A stretch of DNA of 64,000 nt from positions 2,332,691 through 2,396,690 of the forward strand of contig NZ_BIFR01000002.1 in the NCBI RefSeq assembly GCF_003967535.1, read 5' to 3'. The stretch is from Tengunoibacter tsumagoiensis. Its GTDB lineage: Bacteria; Chloroflexota; Ktedonobacteria; Ktedonobacterales; Ktedonobacteraceae. Below the pieces are notes generated by a model, which was not told the origin of the DNA, searched no databases, and saw only the letters and a list, made by a program, of their open reading frames with translations. Positions 8,642 to 18,440 of this stretch are shown piece by piece (position 1 is the stretch's first letter; each line of letters starts with the position of its first letter). The position numbers and the translations under genes were made by a program.

Positions 8642-9691
8642 TTATATTCGTCTTGCCTTTTTGTGCTCTATGTGTACTTTATCCCGGTGTACTTTATCTT
8701 GCTCAAACATATGGGGTGGTAAAAGAGCCATTGCAAGCTGATCAACGATAGTTCCAGAGGGATGATATGCAGGGCCCTGGTTTTGATTCTGGATAATCGT
8801 ATGCAGATTTGTAATAGCTTTTATAACACGCTCATTGTTTTGTTGTAACTCCTGCTGGCGTTGAAGACGGACAAACAGATTGTTCAGAGCACCAGCAACC
8901 GGCCAGAGAACATTATTGGAGGTTAAAGGGACGCGAATGTCCATCTCGCCATTAGCGAAACGTGCTTGAGCGTCATTAATGAGTTGAATACTGTAATCAA
9001 GCTGTTGTTTCTCACGAGCTTTCGCTTCAGCAACAATAGCTAACTGCCGCTCAAGTTCAGCAATCTCTTCAGCACGATTACGTTGCGCCAAAGCTGTCTG
9101 TAATCCATCGACTAACACAAATGAGATGCCAGCAGCCAGAAGCAATACAGAGACCAGAATAAAGAAGTATGAAAATACAGCGAATGATGTAAAGCCAGCA
9201 ACCGCAGGCTTAAGCTCGATAATTGCTAGCATAAATATGCTATTCAACACGGCTAAAGCTAAAATAGACAGAGCTGGTAATAAAGCAGCAGCCAGAAGTT
9301 CTGGAATGATGAGCAACGCAAAAAGTGGAAAGACACCAGTAGAGATATGCTGTACAGGAATGATACTTGCCATAATGCCAGAGGTATATGTCAATGTAAC
9401 AATAATCCCTGCAAGCAAGACCTTACTCCTACGATTGAAAAAGATTGCAACAACTGTCAAGACAGTCTCAATCCCTAGCACTGAGAGCAGATAGATGCTA
9501 CCACTGAGAATACCTGATGCTGCATAGAAAATATTATCCAGGAGAAGTAAGAAAACAACCAGGCTAAAAATACGTGTTTTCCTCTCGATTTCTCGATCCG
9601 AACTCATCGGAGTGGTAAATTGATACCACCATTTTACAGCCCACAATAATTTCTCTTCTTTCTGGTTCAGCCTTGATGTTGGTTTTAACAT
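8642..9691 (-). CDS. membrane protein with five to six TM helices, coiled coil and HAMP-like segment
   Basis: 349 residues. The N-terminal 45 are soluble, followed by five or six hydrophobic helices (about residues 42-195) and a charged coiled coil (RNRAEEIAELERQLAIVAEAKAREKQ). A segment with the look of a HAMP/dimerisation module comes next (INDAQARFANGEMDIRVPLTSNNVLWPVAGALNNLFVRLQR). There is no kinase, cyclase or methyl-accepting domain, so it resembles a sensor without an output domain. Similar proteins in Ktedonobacteria-type genomes are usually left as hypothetical. The C-terminus is rich in Lys, His and Arg. No operon partner is visible. Confidence 0.55.
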   Translation of the reverse strand: MLKPTSRLNQKEEKLLWAVKWWYQFTTPMSSDREIERKTRIFSLVVFLLLLDNIFYAASGILSGSIYLLSVLGIETVLTVVAIFFNRRSKVLLAGIIVTLTYTSGIMASIIPVQHISTGVFPLFALLIIPELLAAALLPALSILALAVLNSIFMLAIIELKPAVAGFTSFAVFSYFFILVSVLLLAAGISFVLVDGLQTALAQRNRAEEIAELERQLAIVAEAKAREKQQLDYSIQLINDAQARFANGEMDIRVPLTSNNVLWPVAGALNNLFVRLQRQQELQQNNERVIKAITNLHTIIQNQNQGPAYHPSGTIVDQLAMALLPPHMFEQDKVHRDKVHIEHKKARRI

Positions 9692-9962
9692 ACTTATTCC
9701 TCACGTCTTCATGCTGCTTACACATCTTTAAGCCTTTTATACTATATCATCCATTGAAACATTTTCATATTAAAATCATGTAAATCCATGTTACACAACT
9801 TTTGATCATCATACTTCCCACACTTTGATCTACCTGCTGATCTACCAGAAAAAGAGAGGCCATCAAGCCTTGTGAGGAGCATAGTAAGTCTAGGGCAGCT
9901 AAAACGGGCTGCCTTCATAAGTTGATATGGTAAATATAAGACCAGCTCATTGTAAAATAGAA

Positions 9963-10038
9963 ATCAATTAGTAATAATGATAGCTATAGATATCAATTAG
10001 TAATAATGATAGCTATAGAAATCAATTAGTAATAATGA
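9963..10038. repeat. 29-bp tandem repeat, 2.6 copies, overlapping the 3' end of the beta-helix gene
   Basis: Units start at 9963, 9992 and 10021 (period exactly 29) with almost no divergence. The third, partial unit contains the TAA stop (10026-10028) and the last codons of the large minus-strand gene, so the two outer copies look like duplications of that gene's 3' end. The remaining 270 bases of this gap (9692-9962) contain nothing recognised beyond the presumed promoter of the membrane-protein gene. Confidence 0.85.
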
Positions 10039-13000
10039 ATAGAGCAGGTAATGGAACTTGCTCCAACAACGTGCAATCCCTGGCTCCCACCGCCAATATC
10101 AGCAATAAAAGTGGCAATTGCTCCTTTCCTGACACGTATTTGAACTCCCCCCTGCTTAAACAGAACTCCCTTCATAATCACACGTCCTGAAATAATAGTA
10201 GCCGAACCAACGTCAAAGGCCGCACCCTGTATGAGCAGATTCCCCTCATTTATCTGAACGGCTTCAGGATCTATTCCACCTTGACTATTGAAGCCAAGCA
10301 CATTAAGCATAGTCAGGTTTCCTCCATGCATCGTAATCTGTGTTCCATAATGGCAGCAGATCTCTGCATTTATAATGGTAATCACTCCCTTTCCAGATCC
10401 GATCGTCGTTATAGTATTTCTGCTCATGTCTGCGGCAATATTTTGCGCACTTATATGGGCATTTCCTGAAAAGGTGTAGGCAGCCAGGGAATCATAAATA
10501 AAGTTATTTGCTAAAAATGCTTGCTGGATATGATCTCCGATCGTAAAGGCGTGCAAAAAGAGCGATTGGTAGGCTGTAATAACGCGATCGGAAGTTTCTT
10601 GTCCGGGTAGACCATACGCACGTTTCCAGAAGTTAAGGTTAAAATGACTATCAAGAAGCCATCCTTCGCCTTCACCTTGCAGATTGATACCTTCATTTAG
10701 AGGAGAACCCATTATCTCTTGCAGAGATTGTTGAGCTGCTCCAATGGTGGCAGTTTCAATCGCTTTATAAGCATTTGGTAATGTAATATCATGGAGATAG
10801 ATCTGACTCCCGAGACCTCGTATGCTCCATGGATACGAAGCAACTGTCTGAACGCTCGTTGGAAGCTGTTCGGGGTAATAGATAGTTATCCCTCTCACTC
10901 CTCCACTGACCAGGGTGAGGAAGGCTGGTGCGCTCTGAGGATTCTGCGAATTCCGGCCTTCATAAGCATACAAAATTGTGCCTGTAGTACTGGAGCCATA
11001 GATCGCTCCTCGGTGTTGGACATCATCGCTGCCACGTAACATGACGCCAACCGGAATGGTCAGGTGCGATCGTATCGCATAGATAGCAGGAGGCAAATAC
11101 ACTATCCCTCCACCTGCTCTGGCGGCATCATTCAATGCTGACTGTATTGAGATAGTATCATCTGTAATACCATCTCCACTAGCATTATATGGAGCTAACT
11201 TTACATTATAAAAGGCTACTGCACTAAAAGTTGCGGCAATACGCTGCGGTAACGAGCTATCTGGACTGGGAGCAAGCAAAGCCTGTTCTGATAATGCAGG
11301 GTGACTACTATCAATTTTGACATCAGCCATACTTCGATTATCCACCTGATTACTATCATTTTCTCCAGACGCAAATTGATTGCTGACAATAGCAGCTGAG
11401 GAGAGTCCTGGTTGCAGGCCGATAACTCTAACAGTGGAAGACGGTGATCCAAGAAAATGTGAATCCTGCACAATCAGATTCCCCTGTCGAGCAATAATCG
11501 CGGCAGAGCTCTTCATGGTCTCGAATGTGCAATTTTGAAAGTTAGCCGTCACGTGACCAGCCAGGACAACTGCCTGACCAGTTCCGCCACCAAGAAGCAC
11601 CGCATTGAAGAGTACGCTCGGAAAATGTCTGTTGTTGCGCAAACTATTATGGATGAGAATAGCCACAGAGCCGGCCTGCCCATCTGTCTGAATCTGAGAA
11701 TTTGCGATCATTAAGCCATTGGCATTATTAATATAATCAATCGCCATTCCAATAAAGCTGTTTGTGATTTTGATTCCAATCAGAGCGAGTGATGAACTAT
11801 TATATGAACCCAATCCTGGACCAAAGGTATGAGCAGGCAAAAATGAAAGAGCAATACGATAATTCGACAACGTAATCTGTGCAAACTGGTCCCAATCCAG
11901 TCCGCTGAGCAAAATACCATAACCGTTTGTATGCGTGAAGAGATCAAGATCGGTGCGTGCTGGCCTCTCAGTACTCACCGAGGGGTCTAATTGGGCCCAA
12001 TATGCATTGCTCAAAGTAATCTGTTCAACTCGTCCAATATCTGTGGCATTCTGAAGCACCAGGCCTTTGTAAAGAACCGTTCCAACGATATTGCGTAGAG
12101 TCGCCATCTCCTGACTACCAACCTTACCGACTATAATACCTCGATAAGAATTGAGCATCGTAATATTCTCAATGGTAAAATTCTCAAGTGCAGCATAAGG
12201 GGACCCCGCAAAAGCACCCGCAATCTCAAAGGTATAAGGATATGCCTGTACATGGCCTAGCGATTGCTGAGGATAATAGATGGTTAAGCCCTTCACGCCA
12301 GAACTCTCCCACAACCGAAAGAGCCCTGGTGCATTATCATCTGCGGAAGGCGCTGGAGAAGCCAGGATTAGTGTGCCATAACCCGCCTGACCAGAAGGTT
12401 TCTGCTGATCTGGATCACGGCGGTCTCCACGCAAGGTACAATGCGGCGGAATATCAATACTCTGCGTTACTTTATACCTTCCAGCAGGCAACCAGACAAC
12501 ACCTCCACCATCGGTGTAGCAGTCGCGCAAAGCCTGATTCAGTACCTGTGAGATATCAGTATGTCCGGTAGCATCGGCCATGTACGGACTGGCCGTAAGG
12601 ACGCGGTTGGCGATCACAATATCCTCAGTTGGGTAAATGGTTGGAACTGGCCGAGCCCAATCAGGTTTTTCAAGCAATGAGAGATCATCAATATAGCCTC
12701 GATACCCTCCAAAGAGAGGATGCTGTTGTTCATAGACAAAAGCAATACTATCTACTGTCTTGCCAGCGAGTTTCTGGCCAAGATTGACACTCACATAATT
12801 CCAACTGTTCAGTATCAGATGATCGCCTTTGCCCTGCTCTTGTGGACTCAAACGGACGCCATACTGATCAGTCGCGCCAGAATCGCTCAAGGTACTATTA
12901 TCAGTAAAGTGAAGGTCAATTGCCACTGAACGACTATTCTGTCCGACAATATATTCGCTTCCATTATTCGCTTGTGGATAGATCCAATAAGCAAGCGTTG

Positions 13001-14003
13001 TGTTGCGATAGATTGGAATATTCACTCTATACAGCAACTGATAGACATATGAATGGAGATTGGCAGTTGGAAATCCCGCATAGACGAGAGCCTGCCGACC
13101 TTCATGATGTGGCTCACTCATACCACGTACACCGATTTCAGGGCCAGTTACGCCACAACAGATACCATGAACATGGAAGGTTCTGCTGCTCACAAGCGAA
13201 TGTGAGTTCATAATTGGAGGATCGCTGGCTTCAAAACCAGTAATCAGATCATTTGTAAACTGAATATTATCTATATATCCACGATAGCCACCTGGTTGAG
13301 GTGCAGATTGTGCGTAGCTCACGCTGATTCGATCCACTATTTTTCCGGCAAAGCTTGCTCCTAGCGTCGCACTTACATAATTCCATTGATTCAGCTGTAA
13401 GTGTCCGCTGCTCCCCTGAGCCTGAGGGGTAAGCCTGGTTCCATTCTGATCAGTGATACCAGCATCATTCTGACCATCAGTAAAATGCAGATCGAGGACT
13501 ACATAGCAACTATTCACACCATTCACGAATAGCTGACTGGCGCTCTGAGTTGGATAGATCCAATAGGAGAACGTTGTGCTACTGGTGATAGAGATATGTA
13601 CACGGTAGATCTGCAAAGATGATTGTGAAGGGATACCAGTCTGAGGCATACCAGAATAGAGTAAGGCTCGCTCTCCTTGAAAATGCGGCTCGTTGCTCCC
13701 TCGTAAAGCGACCTGCGGCCCTGTCAACTGACAACAGATTCCTGTTACATTTTTTACTACATTGTTTTGTTGTCCATCTGTATCAGCCTTTACAAGCGGT
13801 GGATCAGTAGCCTCGAATCCAGATGAGAACAACAGATATTGAGCCGGTGCAGGCAAAATCTGAGGACTCCCCTTACTAATCTTTTGCGTCACAGCCAGAG
13901 GAAAAACAGCAAATATCATAGCGCATGGCACAGCAATAATCATTATCACTGCATAATGAAAGCAAAAAAAGCTCTGTCTCTCCCGCAAGATATGCCCCCT
14001 CAT
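10026..14003 (-). CDS. large secreted protein: two jelly-roll-like domains plus two pectate-lyase-type beta-helices
   Basis: 1325 residues. An N-terminal hydrophobic segment (about residues 17-37) acts as signal or anchor. Two copies of a roughly 190-residue domain follow (about 60-250 and 250-440), each with GFEATDPP/GFEASDPP, GICC..TGP, WIYP, DLHFTD, W-N-Y-V-S and GGYRGYIDNI-like landmarks, which looks like a carbohydrate-binding jelly roll. Two right-handed beta-helix domains follow (about 480-900 and 940-1325), each opening with a Pectate_lyase_3 signature (GGGVVWLPAGRYKV and GGGIVYLPPAIYAI). Tandem beta-helices of this kind occur in GH55 glucanases, but no catalytic residues could be assigned, so activity is open. 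It is probably an extracellular polysaccharide-binding or -cleaving protein. Confidence 0.7.
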   Translation of the reverse strand: MRGHILRERQSFFCFHYAVIMIIAVPCAMIFAVFPLAVTQKISKGSPQILPAPAQYLLFSSGFEATDPPLVKADTDGQQNNVVKNVTGICCQLTGPQVALRGSNEPHFQGERALLYSGMPQTGIPSQSSLQIYRVHISITSSTTFSYWIYPTQSASQLFVNGVNSCYVVLDLHFTDGQNDAGITDQNGTRLTPQAQGSSGHLQLNQWNYVSATLGASFAGKIVDRISVSYAQSAPQPGGYRGYIDNIQFTNDLITGFEASDPPIMNSHSLVSSRTFHVHGICCGVTGPEIGVRGMSEPHHEGRQALVYAGFPTANLHSYVYQLLYRVNIPIYRNTTLAYWIYPQANNGSEYIVGQNSRSVAIDLHFTDNSTLSDSGATDQYGVRLSPQEQGKGDHLILNSWNYVSVNLGQKLAGKTVDSIAFVYEQQHPLFGGYRGYIDDLSLLEKPDWARPVPTIYPTEDIVIANRVLTASPYMADATGHTDISQVLNQALRDCYTDGGGVVWLPAGRYKVTQSIDIPPHCTLRGDRRDPDQQKPSGQAGYGTLILASPAPSADDNAPGLFRLWESSGVKGLTIYYPQQSLGHVQAYPYTFEIAGAFAGSPYAALENFTIENITMLNSYRGIIVGKVGSQEMATLRNIVGTVLYKGLVLQNATDIGRVEQITLSNAYWAQLDPSVSTERPARTDLDLFTHTNGYGILLSGLDWDQFAQITLSNYRIALSFLPAHTFGPGLGSYNSSSLALIGIKITNSFIGMAIDYINNANGLMIANSQIQTDGQAGSVAILIHNSLRNNRHFPSVLFNAVLLGGGTGQAVVLAGHVTANFQNCTFETMKSSAAIIARQGNLIVQDSHFLGSPSSTVRVIGLQPGLSSAAIVSNQFASGENDSNQVDNRSMADVKIDSSHPALSEQALLAPSPDSSLPQRIAATFSAVAFYNVKLAPYNASGDGITDDTISIQSALNDAARAGGGIVYLPPAIYAIRSHLTIPVGVMLRGSDDVQHRGAIYGSSTTGTILYAYEGRNSQNPQSAPAFLTLVSGGVRGITIYYPEQLPTSVQTVASYPWSIRGLGSQIYLHDITLPNAYKAIETATIGAAQQSLQEIMGSPLNEGINLQGEGEGWLLDSHFNLNFWKRAYGLPGQETSDRVITAYQSLFLHAFTIGDHIQQAFLANNFIYDSLAAYTFSGNAHISAQNIAADMSRNTITTIGSGKGVITIINAEICCHYGTQITMHGGNLTMLNVLGFNSQGGIDPEAVQINEGNLLIQGAAFDVGSATIISGRVIMKGVLFKQGGVQIRVRKGAIATFIADIGGGSQGLHVVGASSITCSIHYY

Positions 14004-14135
14004 AAGTAGAATGTTTTCGCCAGCCCTCTATCACATCTCCTCGACCAAACAGAGCAATACCATAAATGTATATGCACATTCACGCACATTCACACGTACA
14101 GGTGCATGAAAAGAAGCGAGCAAAGACAGGTGAAC

Positions 14136-14164
14136 TTGACAATTGCCCGAAGCTGGCTTATACT
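14136..14164 (+). promoter_or_regulatory. consensus sigma70-type promoter of the tetR-MFS unit
   Basis: TTGACA (14136-14141), 17-base spacer and TATACT (14159-14164). Transcription should start near 14171, about 75 bases before the TetR start codon. Confidence 0.75.
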
Positions 14165-14165
14165 A

Positions 14166-14179
14166 TGACTCGTAAGTCA
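14166..14179. promoter_or_regulatory. dyad overlapping the predicted transcription start, candidate TetR operator
   Basis: TGACT-cgta-AGTCA, a perfect 5-bp dyad, starts two bases after the -10 box and covers the expected start point. That is a classic position for autorepression by the TetR-family protein encoded just downstream. The arms are short, so this is inference from position. Confidence 0.45.
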
Positions 14180-14244
14180 CAAATAGAAGGGCGTTTACAA
14201 TACGATTCGCTGTATGTAACTGGTTCAGGAAAGGTTCATAACAC

Positions 14245-14877
14245 ATGGGAAACGAGAATGCCCCGCTCTCCTTGCGTGAGAAACAGCGAAAGGAGCGGCT
14301 GGAACTGCTATTGCAGGTGGCCGAAGAGGTATTTGTCGAAAAAGGGTATCTGGACACCTCAATGGATGAGATTGCCGCCCGTGTAGGAATTGGAACCGCA
14401 ACCATTTATTCACACTTTGCGAGTAAAGAAGAACTCATGGTTGCAGCAATCCTCGAACAAAACTTCCAAAAAAATACTCAACGTGTAGTAGAGATCTGCT
14501 CAGACGCAGAAGGCAATGCGACAAATAAGCTCACACGCATCTTTCATTTTCTCGTCTCAAGTGACTTTTTTCGTCGCCGCGTCGAGATGCTCTATATTTT
14601 ACGAGGCAATGCTGAGGCACAGAGAGCCCTTCTCGCTCGTCAAGAAAAGATTACAACATCTGTAGAAACCTTCTCTCAAACGCTAACCGCCTTGATTGAA
14701 CAGGGGAAGGCTACAGGTGAGCTACAGACCAGCACTCCGACTTCTGCTATGGTCAAGGCCTTTATCGGGCTTATTCGGACCCAGGGCATTACAGATACCC
14801 TTATTAGCAAATATTCTGCATCAAATGACGAAATTTTACAGGTTTACTTACACGGAATCGCAACACATGAGCAATAA
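14245..14877 (+). CDS. TetR/AcrR-family transcriptional regulator
   Basis: 210 residues. The N-terminal helix-turn-helix domain is complete: LLLQVAEEVFVEKGYLDTSM, then DEIAARVGIGTATIYSHFASKEEL, the family signature ending in Y-x-H-F-x-x-K-E-x-L. The remaining 150 residues form the helical ligand-binding part, which gives no ligand clue. The start follows an AGGAAAGG site. A consensus promoter and an operator-like dyad lie upstream, and a DHA2 exporter gene follows after 111 bases on the same strand. The usual reading is repression of itself and of the exporter until a toxic ligand binds. Confidence 0.9.
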   Translation: MGNENAPLSLREKQRKERLELLLQVAEEVFVEKGYLDTSMDEIAARVGIGTATIYSHFASKEELMVAAILEQNFQKNTQRVVEICSDAEGNATNKLTRIFHFLVSSDFFRRRVEMLYILRGNAEAQRALLARQEKITTSVETFSQTLTALIEQGKATGELQTSTPTSAMVKAFIGLIRTQGITDTLISKYSASNDEILQVYLHGIATHEQ

Positions 14878-14988
14878 CGCTCTTGATGTCCAGGCTATTT
14901 TGAAGTAAGTACGCTGTTTCTCTCAATTACTGTTTTTCTGTATCATCATCTTTTCTTCATCGATTCACCTTTTATTGGAGTCTGAAGC

Positions 14989-16740
14989 ATGGCACAAACG
15001 ATAACAACAACGAAGGTTGGGCCAAATTATAAATGGGTAGTGCTCTCCAACACGACCCTGGGCATATTGATGGCTACTATCAATACCAACATCGTCTTAA
15101 TCTCTCTCCCTTCCATCTTTCATGGAATTAACATCAATCCCCTTGATCCGAGTAAGACAAATTATCTGCTCTGGATGTTATTGGGATATATGGTCGTCAC
15201 AGCAACCCTACTGGTAACATTGGGACGCATCTCCGATATGTTTGGGCGCGTCCGCATGTATAACCTGGGATTTGCAATTTTTACGTTGGGTAGCATCCTG
15301 CTTTTCTTTACGCCCGGAACCGGCGATACGGCGGCGATCTCTATGATCTTATTCCGCGTCGTTCAGGCCGTTGGAGCAAGCTTCCTCTTTGCCAATAGTA
15401 CAGCGATTATTACGGATGCGTTCCCTGCTCACCAGCGCGGTCTGGCTCTAGGTATCAATCAGGTTGCTGGTATTGTTGGCAATGTGCTTGGTCTGATTCT
15501 TGGAGGTATCTTAGCGGCGATCAACTGGCGCTATGTCTTCCTGGTAAGCGTCCCTTTCGGACTCTTCGGAACATTCTGGGCCTATTGGAAATTGCGTGAA
15601 ACCGCTCTTGTCAATCGACATCAAAAGATCGATTGGTTGGGCAATGTTACGTTCTTTGTCGGTCTGATTGTGCTCCTGTTTGGTCTGACCTATGGTATCG
15701 AGCCATATGGCGATGCACCAACTGGCTGGGGAAGCCCATTTGTGCTGGGAGCGGTCTTCCTGGGTCTCCTGCTGTTGATCATCTTTGTGATCATTGAGCT
15801 CCGAGTTCCTGATCCAATGTTCCGTCTGACACTCTTTAAAATTCGAGCATTCTCGATTGGGAATCTCTCCAATTTCTTGTCAAGCCTGTCACGTGGTGGC
15901 TTACAATTTATGCTTATCATCTGGCTACAAGGTATCTGGCTACCGTTACATGGCTACAATTTTGAAGATACTCCGCTATGGGCTGGCATCTATATGTTGC
16001 CAATGATGGTTGGAATGATTATTGTCGCTCCATTTAGTGGCTGGTTGTCAGATCGTATTGGCGCAAAAACCCTGGCTACGCTGGGCCTGTTTTTACAGGT
16101 GGCAGGCTTCTTATTGCTTACATTCTTGCCTGCTAACTTCGACTATACGGTGTTTGCTCTCTTGCTTGCTCTCATGGGTGTGGCGCAGGGGCTCTTCTCG
16201 GTTCCTAATACTGCGGCCTTGATGAATAGTGTTCCAGCCAATCAGCGTGGTGCTGCCTCTGGTATGAACTCGACGGCCACAAATGCTGCATCTGTGATCA
16301 GTATGGCAGTCTTCTTCAGCATTGTAACGCTTGGTCTGGCGGCCTCCCTGCCTACTACGCTCACCAATGGTCTGACCGGGGTAGGTCTACCACTTGAAAT
16401 CGCCACGAAGATTGGTCATTTACCTCCAATTGCTGCCCTCTTTGGAGCCTTCCTGGGCTATAATCCAATGTCAACATTGGTTCAGCCAGCGGCTCTCCAG
16501 CAGCTTTCACAGGCAAATCAGAATGTTCTGCTAGGAAAAACCTTCTTCCCGAATCTGATCTCAGATCCCTTTATGGTTGGTCTCCATGCCGCCTTCTATA
16601 TCTCGGCTGGCCTCTGTCTGATTGCTGCGATTGCTTCGTTCTTCCGTGGCAAGCACTCACCAGCTCTCGCACAGGAACCTGCTGCTGATGAGGCTGTCTA
16701 CATTCTAGAAGATGAAGCTGTCCTGACCGGCGAAGCGTAA
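14989..16740 (+). CDS. MFS exporter, DHA2 (EmrB/QacA) type, paired with TetR
   Basis: 583 residues with 14 predicted helices. Landmarks are TLGILMATINTNIVLISLPS in helix 1, motif A LGRISDMFGRVRMY, and the long motif C region NQVAGIVGNVLGLILGGILA. A central segment NLSNFLSSLSRGGLQFMLI and a soluble loop before the last helix are also present. The C-terminus is acidic (EEPAADEA-like). It follows a TTGGAG ribosome site. The TetR gene directly upstream suggests ligand-induced efflux of a toxic compound. The substrate cannot be read from sequence. Confidence 0.88.
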   Translation: MAQTITTTKVGPNYKWVVLSNTTLGILMATINTNIVLISLPSIFHGININPLDPSKTNYLLWMLLGYMVVTATLLVTLGRISDMFGRVRMYNLGFAIFTLGSILLFFTPGTGDTAAISMILFRVVQAVGASFLFANSTAIITDAFPAHQRGLALGINQVAGIVGNVLGLILGGILAAINWRYVFLVSVPFGLFGTFWAYWKLRETALVNRHQKIDWLGNVTFFVGLIVLLFGLTYGIEPYGDAPTGWGSPFVLGAVFLGLLLLIIFVIIELRVPDPMFRLTLFKIRAFSIGNLSNFLSSLSRGGLQFMLIIWLQGIWLPLHGYNFEDTPLWAGIYMLPMMVGMIIVAPFSGWLSDRIGAKTLATLGLFLQVAGFLLLTFLPANFDYTVFALLLALMGVAQGLFSVPNTAALMNSVPANQRGAASGMNSTATNAASVISMAVFFSIVTLGLAASLPTTLTNGLTGVGLPLEIATKIGHLPPIAALFGAFLGYNPMSTLVQPAALQQLSQANQNVLLGKTFFPNLISDPFMVGLHAAFYISAGLCLIAAIASFFRGKHSPALAQEPAADEAVYILEDEAVLTGEA

Positions 16741-16750
16741 ACTATCGTAA

Positions 16751-16841
16751 ACTATTAGGAAGACTCTCTACGGCCATCATGATGATGTGTGTCTAGATAA
16801 CAAAGGCACACAACCATCATGATGGCCGTGTTGGTAATAGT
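16751..16841. repeat. long inverted repeat containing the CGGCCATCATGATG palindrome motif
   Basis: Arms at about 16751-16791 and 16807-16841 pair over most of their length: ACTATTA with TAATAGT on the outside, then ACGGCCATCATGATG against its complement. It follows the exporter stop by ten bases, so it probably also serves as that gene's terminator. The same CCATCATGATGG core recurs at 37.5-38.3 kb and 59.84 kb. The rest of the 16741-17099 gap holds no recognised element apart from the ribosome site of the next gene. Confidence 0.7.
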
Positions 16842-17099
16842 CATCTTCTCGCGCTCTCTTTGGATCTCGTCTCGAGGCCTACTGGCTGTAACTGTGATGA
16901 TAGACAAGCAAGCAGTGTCAAATCAGGAAGAGTAAAAAGAGAAAGCAGAAAATTTGGTCAAAATTAGAGCTCGAGATAGTATTCATGTATTTGCATAAAT
17001 GTTATTATATCTAACAGAGCTTTTACATAGTTGTAACGGTAGGAGAATAGATAGAATGGCTCAATGAGAGGCTAGCAGGACTTTCTGGATGGAGAAAAA

Positions 17100-18428
17100 A
17101 TGAGTGATATCGATAATACAATTCATGCGTTACTCGAGGCTCTTCAGTTTAGTCCAACCAATATACGTTTACGTAAACATATTGCTGAAATGTTAATGCA
17201 GGCTGGACGCTATTCAGAGGCAATCGAACAGTGGCGTGAGGTGTATCAACAGACTGAAGATCCCGATAGTGCTTTATCGCTAAGTGAGGCATACTATAAA
17301 AACAATCAGTTTATAGAGGCAAAGAAGACACTAAAGCCTTTTCTGACCGCAAAATCAACTGCTGATAGCTATCTTCTGTTCTCGCACATTTGCTATGAAC
17401 TAGGTGATGATCAGGAGGCAGGCGATGCATACCAGAAGGCCATTGAACGCGATCAAGAATTATCAGATCCAGAGTATCTCGTCCAATTACTAGCACGAGG
17501 AGCTCAAGTACCGCAAAAAATCCTGGTTGAAGGAGATCATGAAGATTTTATGCCGGAGGATATCGTTGAGCGACCGAAGATTACGTTTCAGCAGGTGGGA
17601 GGCTTAGAAGCTGTTAAAGATCAGATCAAGATGAATATTGTCTATCCATTTCAGCAGCCAGCTCTGTTTAAATCATTTGGCAAGAAAGTGGGCGGCGGCC
17701 TGCTGATGTATGGCCCTCCTGGCTGTGGAAAGACATATCTGGCTCGTGCGACTGCTGGAGAATGCCAGGCCCACTTTATCAGCATCTCTATTCATGATGT
17801 CCTTGACATGTATATCGGCAATAGTGAGAAGAACCTCCACAATATTTTTGAGCTGGCACGACACCATACACCAACGATTATCTTTATTGATGAGCTAGAT
17901 GCTCTCGGTGCAAGTCGTCAGCAGATGCTTCATCATCATGGGCGTATGCTAACCAACCAATTATTAACTGAGCTGGATGGGATCGATTCAAATAATAGTG
18001 AAGTTCTGGTTCTAGGTGCAACGAATAGTCCCTGGTTTGTCGATGCCTCTTTGCGTCGACCCGGACGTTTTGATCGCATACTTTTTGTTCCGCCACCTGA
18101 TCTTGAAGCTCGCATTGAGATCCTTCAGCTCCATCTACTGGGTAAACCCATTGACGCCATCGATTATGCCAGGGTCGCTCGACCAATGGAACGGTATTCT
18201 GGAGCAGATATTCAAGCAGTCTGTTCGATAGCAGCTGAGCGTGTAATCACACAGGTCATGAAAAGTGGGAAGATGCGCCCTATTCGGACAGAAGATCTCC
18301 TCGAAGCACTAAAAGTGTGTAAGCCCTCTACACTTGAATGGCTGGCTACTGCAAAAAATTATGCGACATATAGTAATGGTGCTAACGCTTATGATGATAT
18401 TCTAGCGTACTTAAAGAAAATCAGGTAA
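17100..18428 (+). CDS. TPR-containing AAA+ ATPase (Cdc48/FtsH-like ATPase domain)
   Basis: 442 residues. The N-terminal 1-130 are tetratricopeptide-like helix pairs (MLMQAGRYSEAIEQWREVY, ELGDDQEAGDAYQKAIE). A classical AAA domain follows: Walker A GPPGCGKT (205-212), Walker B IIFIDELDAL (259-268), and a second region of homology with GATNSPWFVDASLRRPGRFD holding the arginine fingers. A small helical lid (YSGADIQAVCSIAAERV) completes it. There is no zinc protease domain and no second ATPase domain. Family members of this form remodel or unfold proteins as hexamers. The TPRs suggest a protein-binding adaptor built into the ATPase. The start follows a GGAG site, and the next gene, a TPR membrane protein, begins 12 bases downstream. 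Confidence 0.85.
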   Translation: MSDIDNTIHALLEALQFSPTNIRLRKHIAEMLMQAGRYSEAIEQWREVYQQTEDPDSALSLSEAYYKNNQFIEAKKTLKPFLTAKSTADSYLLFSHICYELGDDQEAGDAYQKAIERDQELSDPEYLVQLLARGAQVPQKILVEGDHEDFMPEDIVERPKITFQQVGGLEAVKDQIKMNIVYPFQQPALFKSFGKKVGGGLLMYGPPGCGKTYLARATAGECQAHFISISIHDVLDMYIGNSEKNLHNIFELARHHTPTIIFIDELDALGASRQQMLHHHGRMLTNQLLTELDGIDSNNSEVLVLGATNSPWFVDASLRRPGRFDRILFVPPPDLEARIEILQLHLLGKPIDAIDYARVARPMERYSGADIQAVCSIAAERVITQVMKSGKMRPIRTEDLLEALKVCKPSTLEWLATAKNYATYSNGANAYDDILAYLKKIR

Positions 18429-18440
18429 AGGTCGTGAATA

